The notes under the pieces are model-generated. The model searched no databases and had not been told where the DNA came from. It worked only from the letters and a program-made list of their open reading frames with translations. From positions 1 to 17,996 of the forward strand of contig JACQTR010000034.1 in the NCBI GenBank assembly GCA_016210705.1: a stretch of DNA of 17,996 bases, given 5' to 3'. Source of the stretch: Chloroflexota bacterium (lineage in GTDB: Bacteria; Chloroflexota; Dehalococcoidia; JACQTR01). Both the position numbers and the translations under genes were made by a program. Of this stretch, positions 5,109 through 12,459 are shown piece by piece (the stretch's first letter is position 1; every line of letters starts with the position of its first letter).

Positions 5109-5846
5109 TCAAAGGCAGATATCTACCATCTTGTCTAGTTGAATCTGGATTAGGCTTACCCGGCAGCGACAGGCATACGCCTCTATTCCTTTTTCTATTG
5201 CCTGGCGCAGGGTGCGCCCGAATTCGGGGTCGGCCCTGTCATTGGGGGCAAAGGCAATGGCATCCTCCCGTTGGATAATAAAGAGGACAGCGGCACGGTG
5301 ACCTAATTCCTTGGCCTGGATAAGGCTGCGGAGATGACGGGTCCCCCGAGAGGTGGGGGCATCGGGGAACAGGGCTAAACCATCCTGAACTAGGGTAATA
5401 GATTTAGCCTCGATGAAACACTGGTTTTCAGCGTTGGCAACCATAAGGTCGAGACGGCTATTCCCCATCATTACCTCCCTAGTCACCGTGGGATAGCCAT
5501 GGAATGGGATTAGAGCATCCTGAATTAACGCTTGGAAAACCAGCTTCGATGGGATGCGGGCATCCACAGAAACTAAAGTATTTCCCAAAGCTGCCAATAT
5601 GAAATCGTAGCCCGTCCGTCGATGATCTTTTTCTTTCGTCACCAACCAGATAGGTCGTTCCGGGGTTAATATCTCTCCTAATCGCCCAGAGTTAGGGAGA
5701 TGGGCCTTTTCTTGTTGGCTCCCTATGTCCACCAAGACCAAGAAACGGTTTAGTCGTTTTACGAAGGTTGCTTCCTTTAAGTTGTCCTCTAACTTGAGCG
5801 TGGGCAAATGGTTAGGGGTCTTTGTGCCCAGCGACATAGGCCTCAT
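5109..5846 (-). CDS. sfsA: SfsA family protein (sugar fermentation stimulation protein/nuclease)
   Basis: The 245-residue protein matches SfsA. An N-terminal OB-like part ends with AHLPNSGRLGEIL (48-60), then a nuclease-like core with GNSRLDLMV, FIEAKSITLV (the D...ExK pattern of restriction-like nucleases) and the family signature FPDAPTSRGTRHLRSL. SfsA was first linked to maltose metabolism in E. coli and binds nucleic acid; its cellular job is poorly defined. The start ATG at 5844-5846 has GGAG seven bases upstream and lies 35 bases inside the 3' end of glcF, so the genes are probably coupled. A second ATG three codons later is possible. The first 13 or so residues extend beyond the usual SfsA start. 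Confidence 0.9.
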   Translation of the reverse strand: MRPMSLGTKTPNHLPTLKLEDNLKEATFVKRLNRFLVLVDIGSQQEKAHLPNSGRLGEILTPERPIWLVTKEKDHRRTGYDFILAALGNTLVSVDARIPSKLVFQALIQDALIPFHGYPTVTREVMMGNSRLDLMVANAENQCFIEAKSITLVQDGLALFPDAPTSRGTRHLRSLIQAKELGHRAAVLFIIQREDAIAFAPNDRADPEFGRTLRQAIEKGIEAYACRCRVSLIQIQLDKMVDICL

Positions 5847-7071
5847 CCAATAGCTCCGTGAGGTGGACCACTTGTAATTTCATTGGATATCGCCGAGCTC
5901 CCAGTTCCAATTGTAACAGGCAACCCGGATTGGCGGTAACCACCGCTTCGGCTGCGGTGGCCGCGATGTTGGTCATTTTGCGCTCCAGGATGCGAGTTGA
6001 TCTCTCCCAGTGGGTTAATCCGTAAGCTCCCGCACCACCGCAGCACCAATTAGCCTCCGCCATCTCCACTAACTCCAGGTCAGGGATCGCTCTCAATAGG
6101 TCTCTTGGTTGTTGGCTCACCCCTTGGGCATGGACCAGGTGGCAAGGATCGTGGTAAGTCACCCGACGTTGGATTTTGCCAAAGTTCTCGTTCAAGGGAA
6201 TCTGCATCAAGAACTGGCTAACATCCATCACCTTGCAGCTATGAACCATAGCCCTTTTCCCCCAGAGGGGGTCACTCGCCAAAAGTTGGCCGTACTCTTT
6301 GGCCATAGCCCCACAGGCGGCGCAGTCGGTAACTATTACTTCTACCCCCGCTTTTTCAAAGGCGGCAATGTTTTGCTGAGCCAGCTTGATCAAGGTTTCG
6401 TTGTCCCCTTGGCTATGGTGAGGAGCTCCACAACACTTTTGCTCCCGAGGAGTCACAACCTCGCATCCGTTCTCGGCAAGCACCCTTACGGTGGCCCTAC
6501 TGGCTCGACCAAAAAATAGACTCATAAAGCATCCCAAGAGGAAACCCACTCTGTACCTTTTTTCACCTCTGGGTGGGGTTATCTCGGGCAGCGTTGGGCG
6601 CAAAGGTGGCTCAGATAACGACGGTAGCAACGCATCCCATCTATCCCAGGGGCCAGGTAGAAGTTGGAGAAATCTCAGACGACGCATCAAGGCTTGAAGC
6701 CCTGAATTCTGATAAATACGCAGAGGCCAAAGGGAAAATTCCATACGTTGTAGATGAGGTAGCAGCTCTTTTAGAAACAAGGAATTGGCAAAAGATAAAC
6801 CTTTTGACGCTTGACCCCTAGTGGCCACCACTTGTTCCCCCACCTTTACCCCGGAGGGGCACACGGTTTGGCAAGCTCGGCAGTCCAGACAGTGGTAGAG
6901 GTGTTCCCAAAGACCATTGGATGGGGATAGTTCTCCACGCTGCAGTGCCTGAATCAAAGCTAGACGGCCTCGAGGGGACTGAGTCTCCACCCCGCTGTCC
7001 CAATAAGTGGGACATACCGCCAAACAAAGGCCGCAGCGGTTACAGTAGGCTAGTTGTTGTTCCAACTCCAT
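5812..7071 (-). CDS. glcF: GlcF-like iron-sulfur subunit (glycolate/lactate oxidase family)
   Basis: The 419-residue protein begins with two ferredoxin-like 4Fe-4S motifs, Cys10-13-16-20 (CNRCGLCLAVCP) and Cys61-64-67-71 (CLDCRACQTVCP). Two CCG-type domains follow, one with KCCGAPHHSQGD and one with WCCGGAGAYG, as in GlcF, LldE and HdrB-type subunits. It would pass electrons from an FAD-linked 2-hydroxyacid dehydrogenase to the respiratory chain. The flavoprotein partner (GlcD-like) is not next to it here. The ATG at 7069-7071 has only a weak purine stretch upstream. The 3' end overlaps sfsA by 35 bases. An intrinsic terminator (7092-7116) sits just upstream on the same strand, so expression needs read-through or a promoter in the short gap. 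The exact substrate cannot be told from this subunit. Confidence 0.87.
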   Translation of the reverse strand: MELEQQLAYCNRCGLCLAVCPTYWDSGVETQSPRGRLALIQALQRGELSPSNGLWEHLYHCLDCRACQTVCPSGVKVGEQVVATRGQASKGLSFANSLFLKELLPHLQRMEFSLWPLRIYQNSGLQALMRRLRFLQLLPGPWDRWDALLPSLSEPPLRPTLPEITPPRGEKRYRVGFLLGCFMSLFFGRASRATVRVLAENGCEVVTPREQKCCGAPHHSQGDNETLIKLAQQNIAAFEKAGVEVIVTDCAACGAMAKEYGQLLASDPLWGKRAMVHSCKVMDVSQFLMQIPLNENFGKIQRRVTYHDPCHLVHAQGVSQQPRDLLRAIPDLELVEMAEANWCCGGAGAYGLTHWERSTRILERKMTNIAATAAEAVVTANPGCLLQLELGARRYPMKLQVVHLTELLDEAYVAGHKDP

Positions 7072-7091
7072 AACATGAAACTTTCTTCGTC

Positions 7092-7116
7092 AAAAAGGCC
7101 GGCTCTAAACCGGCCT
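7092..7116 (-). terminator. Rho-independent terminator after the citrate/homocitrate synthase gene
   Basis: On the minus strand AGGCCGG (7110-7116) pairs perfectly with CCGGCCT (7096-7102) across a 7-base loop, and a run of five T follows (7092-7096, sharing one base with the stem). It lies 43 bases after the synthase stop and 21 bases before the glcF start codon. Confidence 0.8.
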
Positions 7117-7158
7117 CACCTAGATTTGAAATATCAGGGTAAACCTCTCTGCGTTAGC

Positions 7159-8397
7159 TTATCTCACCCCTGGGATTACGGTGAGGATCTTTTTTACTTG
7201 TTCTGGATAAGTGGCAATAAACCGAAGTTCATCGTCGAGCAGAGGTACTTGGGTATGAGCATTGGCGTACTGCACTAACTCCAGTATTTCTTGGGCCTTA
7301 TTATCATCGGGGAAAGTGATGCCCAGTCTAGAGTAAATGTATTTGAATCCGGCCATTCCTCCGTATTCGCCAGTAGTTATGATTCTGACCGCCCCCTCTA
7401 AAGGCCTCTCCTCACTCAATCTGCCCAAAAGGGTGAAATCGTAAAGCTCGTAGTTTCGGGGGTCTTTTATAATGCCATCAACATGAATGCCCGACTCATG
7501 GGTAAATGCATTAGCGCCAACACCTACCTGATTTATGGCTATAGGTACATCAAAAGCATAGGCCACATAATTTGCCAGCTTCCAGGCTACCGTTAGGTTT
7601 ATGGGATCGCCAACTTCATAATCTTTCAAGCCCTCAGCAAACTCTAAGGCCAACAAGCAACTAAGGAGATCAGCCTGTCCGGCTCTCTCTCCTATGCCGT
7701 TTACTGTAGTATTGATGTAAACATCCACTCCACCATCAACCGCCCCCTTAGCTCCGGCTAAGGAATTGGCCACTGACATCCCTAAGTCATCGTGACAATG
7801 CAACTCTATGGGCAGCTTCACTGCTTCGGCCAACTCTTTCACCCGTTCGTATATAGTGAAAGGACTGTCGCAGCCTACGGTATCACAATACCTTATTCGG
7901 TGAGCCCCAGCATCCCGAGCGGCTTGAGCAAACTCCCTAAGATAGCCGGGATCGGTACGAGAGGCGTCCTCGGCATTCACTCCTATGGTTCTTATGCCGC
8001 CTTTCTTGGCACAGGCTACTGCATCTACCATCTCCTGGATAACTTGACCACGATCCAGCCTACCCCGAAACTTGTAGGTAATCATCTGGTCCGAGGTAGA
8101 AATAGAGAGGTTTAGATCTTTCAGCCCGGTAGGTAGTGAGGCCTCGACATCGGCGACAATGGCTCGACACCAGCCGGCGAGGACCAATGAGCCCATGGCT
8201 CCCAATTCCTGGAGCTCAAGATTAGCTTTGATATAGTTATATTCATGTCGAACAAAGGGGAAACCCATCTCGGACTGGTGGATCCCTATCTGGGCCAAAT
8301 ACATATTAATCATGGTCTTTTGAAGTTTGGCCAGACTAATACGAGCTGTTTGAGCCCCATCCCGGTTGGTGACATCTATAAAGTGGATTTTGGGCAC
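7159..8397 (-). CDS. Re-citrate synthase / homocitrate synthase family enzyme
   Basis: The 412-residue DRE-TIM metallolyase condenses acetyl-CoA with a 2-oxoacid. Visible motifs are the catalytic NRDGAQ (Arg12, Asp13), the metal-binding LHCHDD (His200, His202), GIGERAGQ (234-241) and ESGIHVDGI (301-309). The leucine-inhibition domain of LeuA is absent. The N-terminal pattern IDVTNRDG..T and LAKLQKTMINMYL is the one I associate with Re-citrate synthases (C. kluyveri, Dehalococcoides CBDB1), which anaerobes use instead of the usual citrate synthase and which are often annotated as homocitrate synthase. Substrate choice cannot be settled by eye. The start is a GTG at 8395-8397, seven bases after AAGGAG. 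It has its own promoter (8456-8484) and terminator (7092-7116), so it is probably a single-gene unit. Confidence 0.87.
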   Translation of the reverse strand: MPKIHFIDVTNRDGAQTARISLAKLQKTMINMYLAQIGIHQSEMGFPFVRHEYNYIKANLELQELGAMGSLVLAGWCRAIVADVEASLPTGLKDLNLSISTSDQMITYKFRGRLDRGQVIQEMVDAVACAKKGGIRTIGVNAEDASRTDPGYLREFAQAARDAGAHRIRYCDTVGCDSPFTIYERVKELAEAVKLPIELHCHDDLGMSVANSLAGAKGAVDGGVDVYINTTVNGIGERAGQADLLSCLLALEFAEGLKDYEVGDPINLTVAWKLANYVAYAFDVPIAINQVGVGANAFTHESGIHVDGIIKDPRNYELYDFTLLGRLSEERPLEGAVRIITTGEYGGMAGFKYIYSRLGITFPDDNKAQEILELVQYANAHTQVPLLDDELRFIATYPEQVKKILTVIPGVR

Positions 8398-8455
8398 AGG
8401 TATTCTCCTTGTCTTAAACCTTTGGACCTAACCTACCATCCCTAAAATATAAGGA

Positions 8456-8484
8456 ATATTAGCATACCACATATGTGAGTGCAA
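8456..8484 (-). promoter_or_regulatory. Promoter with palindromic spacer upstream of the citrate/homocitrate synthase
   Basis: On the minus strand TTGCAC (8479-8484) is followed after 17 bases by TAATAT (8456-8461), with TGC just before it (extended -10). The spacer contains the perfect 10-bp palindrome CACATATGTG (8468-8477), a candidate operator. The leader to the GTG start would be about 50 bases. Confidence 0.55.
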
Positions 8485-8519
8485 CATCTCTGACAGAAGA
8501 CCAAGAACGGGACTGGTTT

Positions 8520-8596
8520 TGGCGGACCCGACCGGATTCGAACCGGCGATCTCGGCCTTGACAGGGCCGCATGTTAGGCCGCTACACCACGGGTCC
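8520..8596 (-). tRNA. tRNA-Asp (anticodon GTC)
   Basis: The 77-base minus-strand gene starts GGACCCG and ends CGGGTCC, G and an encoded CCA, with a perfect acceptor stem. The anticodon arm CCTGTCAAGG gives GTC (Asp; anticodon at 8560-8562). The T-arm is CCGGTTCGAATCCGG. Its first 15 bases overlap the end of the NUDIX gene, whose TAG stop lies in the tRNA. It is probably cotranscribed with the nadK operon and released by processing. Confidence 0.97.
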
Positions 8597-9142
8597 GCGT
8601 TTATCGCCTCGATAGCTACGGAGGAGCATCAATAAGCCCACCAGGCTCTTGGCATCGCTGATAACCCCGGAGTCAATAAGCTCCAGGATCTGGGCCAAGG
8701 GTACACGCACCAACTCAAAACTTTCGTCTTCATCAGGCTCCAGAGGTTCAAATTGAAGATCGGTGGCCAAGTAGAGATGCAAGAACTCCGTACAAAAGCC
8801 GGGGCTAGTGTAGAAGCCACCCAACCTCCTCACCTGACTCGCCCTATATCCTGTCTCTTCCTGCAACTCACGTCTAACCCCATCTTCAGGACTTTCGGCA
8901 GGCTCGAGGCCTCCCGCCGGTATCTCCAAAAGTACTTGTTCCGCAGGCTTACGGAACTGACGAACCAAAAGCACATTGCCATTGTCGTCTATGGCGACCA
9001 CTGCCACCACATCCCCATGCTCCACGATCTCGCGTTGGATTTTTGCGCCGTTGGTCAACTCCACAGTATCTAGGCGTAGGCTCACCACACGTCCATTGTA
9101 AATCCGCTGGCTGGCAACCGTTGTCTCTAGCAATTCTAACAC
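8582..9142 (-). CDS. NUDIX hydrolase, ADP-ribose pyrophosphatase type
   Basis: The 186-residue protein contains a perfect NUDIX box GX5EX7REUXEEXGU (start GGLEPAES, end RELQEETGY), which binds Mg2+ and holds the catalytic Glu residues. Downstream GGFYTSPGFCTEFLHLYLA is typical of ADP-ribose pyrophosphatases, in which the Pro in SPG marks ADP-ribose-type substrates. The N-terminal strands (TVASQRIYNGRVVSLRLDTV) also fit that subgroup. It would convert ADP-ribose to AMP and ribose 5-phosphate, in keeping with the nearby NAD kinase. The start is GTG at 9140-9142, 11 bases after the GNAT stop. The last five codons and the stop codon lie inside tRNA-Asp. Confidence 0.92.
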   Translation of the reverse strand: MLELLETTVASQRIYNGRVVSLRLDTVELTNGAKIQREIVEHGDVVAVVAIDDNGNVLLVRQFRKPAEQVLLEIPAGGLEPAESPEDGVRRELQEETGYRASQVRRLGGFYTSPGFCTEFLHLYLATDLQFEPLEPDEDESFELVRVPLAQILELIDSGVISDAKSLVGLLMLLRSYRGDKRGPVV

Positions 9143-9153
9143 GTTTCCATCGG

Positions 9154-9615
9154 CTAAGGGAAATTGAGTCCCTTTACCAGGGCTATCTCATCACAATTAG
9201 GGAATTTGGCGCAACGGTAGCATTCCCCCCAAACTTTACGCGGCAACTCCATGACATCCACCCGCTTAAAGCCCATTTTCTCAAAAAAGACTGGCTTGTA
9301 GGTCAAAGCAAAAACGGTCTCAATACCCAAGGCCTCAGCTTCCTCCAGACAGGCCTTGGTTAGCAACGCACCTATCCCTTGCTCCTGTTTCTCCTTAGTC
9401 ACCGCTAAGGATTTGACCTCGGCTAAATCGGCCCAACTAACATGAAGGGCGACACAAGCAGCCACCTGATCCCCATCACGGGCCACATAATAATCCCTAA
9501 CGTTTTCGTATATTTCGCTCAAAGGACGAGGCAACATCTCACCTTTATCGGCAAAATAGTTAATCAATTTATGAATTTGGGGCACATCGCCAATCTTGGC
9601 CTTTTCTATTTTCAA
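9154..9615 (-). CDS. GNAT N-acetyltransferase, short ArgA-like (N-acetylglutamate synthase)
   Basis: The 153-residue GNAT-fold protein has the acetyl-CoA loop QEQGIGALL after the strand AEVKSLAVTKEK. The pattern INYFADKGEMLPR, then LAEVKSLAV, FALTYKPVFFEKMGF and a C-terminal CYRCAKFPNCDEIALVK, is the one I associate with short-form N-acetylglutamate synthases (S-ArgA) in bacteria that lack a full ArgA. That enzyme starts arginine synthesis. The three Cys near the C-terminus are a regular part of this subgroup. The start is a TTG at 9613-9615. AGAGG lies about ten bases upstream and overlaps the stop region of nadK, 14 bases away. The substrate assignment is from family pattern only. Confidence 0.82.
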   Translation of the reverse strand: MKIEKAKIGDVPQIHKLINYFADKGEMLPRPLSEIYENVRDYYVARDGDQVAACVALHVSWADLAEVKSLAVTKEKQEQGIGALLTKACLEEAEALGIETVFALTYKPVFFEKMGFKRVDVMELPRKVWGECYRCAKFPNCDEIALVKGLNFP

Positions 9616-9629
9616 CCTCGTTTTTCCTC

Positions 9630-10454
9630 TTAACCAAGTTTTTCTAACAAGGTACTATAGAAATGATAAAGAGGTTTTAGCCTCAAAAACCTAGTCACAT
9701 GGACGCTGCGTTTAACTATAATTTGATCCCCATCAGATAAAGGTAAGTCTTCTTGGCCATCGATGCTGAGAATAGCTGGATGGTCAGCTTCCACCGTCAG
9801 CCCCACGACGGCTGTAGGGGGCAACGCTATGGCAGTATTCGCACATAGGTGGGCAGCAACAGGTTTTAGAAGAAGGTCTTGTGAACCAGGATAAAGGATA
9901 GGCCCTCCCGCTGCTAAAGAATAGCCGGTGCTACCCGTAGCCGTGGCCACTATTACCCCATCAGCCTTGTAAGTGGTCAAAGGCTTCCCGTCCACTGTTA
10001 CCCTCACGTAAATCATGCGCGATGCCGATCCCCGGGCCATCACTACATCGTTCAAAGCATGAAAGGTAGACCCTGACCCTTTGCCAGTAGCCAGAAGTTC
10101 TGCTTGGAGCATAGTCCGCTCCTCTAACCGCCCATCCCCACTCATAAAGGAAGGCAATTGGTCCAAGGCCTCCTGGGGGGTCAGTTCGGTGATAAAACCC
10201 AACCGACCCACATTTATCCCCAAAATAGGCACCGGCCACGGGATCGCTATTCGCGCTGCCCGCAATATTGTTCCATCGCCGCCTACACTGCAAATAAGGT
10301 CGGTGCCGGCCACCTCAGCCTTTGCCTTTGCCTCGTCCCAAGCCGAACAAAGCCAAACAAAGGATTCCATAGCCCTCATCTTATCGGCCAGCTCTTGAGC
10401 CAAGGGGCCAGCCACTGGATTTTTGGGGTGATAAAGGATACCCACACGCTTCAT
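9630..10454 (-). CDS. nadK: NAD kinase
   Basis: The 274-residue protein phosphorylates NAD+ at the 2'-OH of the adenosine ribose to make NADP+. Diagnostic motifs are GGDGT (58-62), GINVGRLGFITE, ALNDVV, and the glycine-rich YKADGVIVATATGSTGYSLAAGGPI region, all in the expected order; length is normal for bacterial NadK. The ATG at 10452-10454 follows AGGAT with short spacing. It is the first gene of a minus-strand set (nadK, GNAT, NUDIX, tRNA-Asp). No consensus promoter upstream is convincing: the intergenic region contains T-rich tracts and a 6-bp inverted repeat but nothing clear. Cytoplasmic. Confidence 0.96.
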   Translation of the reverse strand: MKRVGILYHPKNPVAGPLAQELADKMRAMESFVWLCSAWDEAKAKAEVAGTDLICSVGGDGTILRAARIAIPWPVPILGINVGRLGFITELTPQEALDQLPSFMSGDGRLEERTMLQAELLATGKGSGSTFHALNDVVMARGSASRMIYVRVTVDGKPLTTYKADGVIVATATGSTGYSLAAGGPILYPGSQDLLLKPVAAHLCANTAIALPPTAVVGLTVEADHPAILSIDGQEDLPLSDGDQIIVKRSVHVTRFLRLKPLYHFYSTLLEKLG

Positions 10455-10571
10455 TTGTTATCCTAGAAGCCACAAAACAACAAATAAACCGCCGCAGTAA
10501 ATTTTAGGCGGTAAATAGCAAAAAAAAACACCTAATTAAGAATAGCCCTCCACCCCCATCAAAGTCAAGGG

Positions 10572-10601
10572 TTGACGTGGTACAGTAGAAGAAGGTATTA
10601 T
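10572..10601 (+). promoter_or_regulatory. Promoter for the UbiA-type gene
   Basis: TTGACG (10572-10577) and TATTAT (10596-10601) are each one base from consensus and are separated by 18 bases. Transcription would begin near 10608, giving a leader of about 44 bases. No Shine-Dalgarno is visible ahead of the ATG at 10652. Confidence 0.65.
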
Positions 10602-10651
10602 CCTGCCAACAAAGCCAATTGCCAACCAGCCAGGTGTTTTCTTACTGATAG

Positions 10652-11551
10652 ATGAGCACGCTAAAATATATTATCCTTTCCATGCGTCCTAAGCAGTGGA
10701 CAAAAAACCTGATAATATTTATGGCCTTTGCTTTTTCCGCCGGTCAGTTTTGGAAGCCTCAAGATTTAGCGCAAGCCGCCGATAAGCTGGCCCCTTTAAT
10801 CCTTGCCTTTGTTATTTTCTGCCTTCTGTCGGGAAGCGTGTATCTCACCAACGACCTATTTGATCTGGAGAAAGATCGGCTGCATCCTCAGAAGCGCTAT
10901 CGTCCCCTTCCCTCAGAACGGCTAAAGAAATCCCAAGCGATTGGTGCCCTAATATTTTTATTGGTCATAAGTTTTGTCCTTAGCTTTAGCATCTCTTCTA
11001 CTTTTGCTCTGGTGGGGGCTATCTACTATGGCACCATGTTGATTTATTCCCTTTGGCTGAAACACTTTGTTATTATCGATGTCTTTACCATTGCCAGTGG
11101 CTTTATTCTGAGGGCGGTAGCTGGAGCCGTAGCCATCGATGTACCAGTTTCCCCCTGGTTGTATCTGTGCACCATATTGGGATCCCTCTTCCTTGGCTTC
11201 AATAAACGACGCCACGAGCTAGTATTATTGAACGATAACGCCCAAAATCATCGCCGTAGTCTGGAGCACTACACTCCTCAACTATTGGATGAACTCATCG
11301 CTGTTGTCACTCCCTCTACTGTAATTGCTTACAGCTTGTACACCTTTAGCGCTGAAAACCTGCCCCAGAATCGTGCCATGATGCTAACCATACCTTTTGT
11401 ACTTTACGGCGTATTTCGCTATCTTTATCTAGTTCACGTCAAAAATGAGGGGGGTAGCCCCGAGGAAGTGCTATTAAAAGATTCTCCTCTCCTTATAAAC
11501 ATCGGGCTATGGCTCATAACCGCTATGACTATCTTGATAATGTACCGTTAG
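10652..11551 (+). CDS. UbiA-family decaprenyl-phosphate phosphoribosyltransferase-like protein
   Basis: The 299-residue polytopic membrane protein has about eight or nine hydrophobic segments. The N-terminal RPKQWTKNLIIF and the first Asp-rich motif NDLFDLEKD (67-75, NDxxDxxxD) with HPQKRYRP just after it mark the group that includes mycobacterial Rv3806c, which adds phosphoribose from PRPP to decaprenyl phosphate. The second conserved region reads DVFTIASGFILRAVAGAVA. In Chloroflexota the product could feed an arabinose-containing glycan or another prenyl-linked sugar pathway; that is inference. The ATG at 10652 has no visible Shine-Dalgarno; ATG codon 11 is an alternative but would cut the conserved N-terminus. 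biotin ligase follows 55 bases later on the same strand. Confidence 0.85.
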   Translation: MSTLKYIILSMRPKQWTKNLIIFMAFAFSAGQFWKPQDLAQAADKLAPLILAFVIFCLLSGSVYLTNDLFDLEKDRLHPQKRYRPLPSERLKKSQAIGALIFLLVISFVLSFSISSTFALVGAIYYGTMLIYSLWLKHFVIIDVFTIASGFILRAVAGAVAIDVPVSPWLYLCTILGSLFLGFNKRRHELVLLNDNAQNHRRSLEHYTPQLLDELIAVVTPSTVIAYSLYTFSAENLPQNRAMMLTIPFVLYGVFRYLYLVHVKNEGGSPEEVLLKDSPLLINIGLWLITAMTILIMYR

Positions 11552-11606
11552 GTAATATACTCAGTTAACTAAGTCCCAAAATTTATTGGGGAAAGGCTAG
11601 AAGGAA

Positions 11607-12395
11607 ATGTTAGAAGAACGGCTATTCCCTGACCTAACTATTAGAAACCTGGAGACCCAGCTCATAGGCCAAAGAGTTATCTATTACCCCGTCGTCTCCT
11701 CCACTATGGAGGTAGCCACTGAGGTGGGAAGGTTGGGGGCTGAGGAAGGAACCATCGTAATTGCTGGCGAGCAAACGGCGGGAAGGGGACGCTTAGGACG
11801 AACTTGGTTTTCTACCTCGGATTCCATAGCCTTGTCCATCATCCTTCGTCCTACTTTAAGTCAATTGCCTCGCCTGAACATGGTAACATCTTTAGCCATC
11901 GCCCAAGCCATAGAAAAAACAACCGGTTTGGCCACAACCCTTAAATGGCCCAACGACATCCTCATCAAAGGCAAAAAGGTAGGGGGCATACTTAGCGAGG
12001 GTTACTTACGCGGTAGTGAGGTCGATTTTGCTGTAGTTGGCATCGGATTAAATGTAAACCTCGACCCCGTAGAGATACCCGAGATCGCGGATATAGCAAC
12101 CAGTTTATCTGCACAGTTGGGACATCCCATCTTACGGTCGACGATTCTAAAAAGCCTCCTAAAAGAGATGGAAGTCTTGTATCTGGCCTTGCAAAGAGGC
12201 GAGCCCGTCCATCAGCAGTGGCGCCAACGTCTACAAACCTTAGACCAACGGGTGAGGGTAACTATGGGCGATAAGGTGGTTGAGGGTTGCGCCGAAGATG
12301 TGGACCCTGATGGTTGCCTCCACGTTAGGGACGATGATGGTCACCTAACTATAGTTGCCGCCGGAGACCTGACCGCCCCTGTGGGCATTTGCTGA
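11607..12395 (+). CDS. birA: Biotin--[acetyl-CoA-carboxylase] ligase, monofunctional
   Basis: The 262-residue biotin protein ligase forms biotinyl-AMP and transfers biotin to a carrier-protein lysine. Motifs are SSTM (31-34), the ATP/biotin loop GRGRLGRTW (59-67), KWPNDILI (113-120), KKVGGILSE and VVGIGLNVNL, followed by a small SH3-like C-terminal domain (VRVTMGDKVVEGCAEDVDPD). There is no N-terminal winged-helix DNA-binding domain, so it is a group I enzyme that should not act as the biotin repressor. AAGGAA immediately precedes the ATG. It ends 64 bases from a convergent gene, and no hairpin terminator is obvious in that gap. Confidence 0.93.
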   Translation: MLEERLFPDLTIRNLETQLIGQRVIYYPVVSSTMEVATEVGRLGAEEGTIVIAGEQTAGRGRLGRTWFSTSDSIALSIILRPTLSQLPRLNMVTSLAIAQAIEKTTGLATTLKWPNDILIKGKKVGGILSEGYLRGSEVDFAVVGIGLNVNLDPVEIPEIADIATSLSAQLGHPILRSTILKSLLKEMEVLYLALQRGEPVHQQWRQRLQTLDQRVRVTMGDKVVEGCAEDVDPDGCLHVRDDDGHLTIVAAGDLTAPVGIC

Positions 12396-12459
12396 CCATT
12401 TAGCTGGGCAAATCCCTCCCCAAAAAATCCCTACTTGATCTTTAGCCTTAAGCCATGAC

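Noticed and set aside
10484..10512. Terminator hairpin ACCGCC/GGCGGT upstream of nadK
   Set aside because: The loop is 13 bases, the stem only 6 bp, and there is no gene end next to it. No clean T-run follows on either strand.
12396..12459. Bidirectional terminator between the convergent biotin ligase and slipin genes
   Set aside because: C-rich and A-rich tracts are present, but no stable stem-loop followed by a T-run is visible on either strand.
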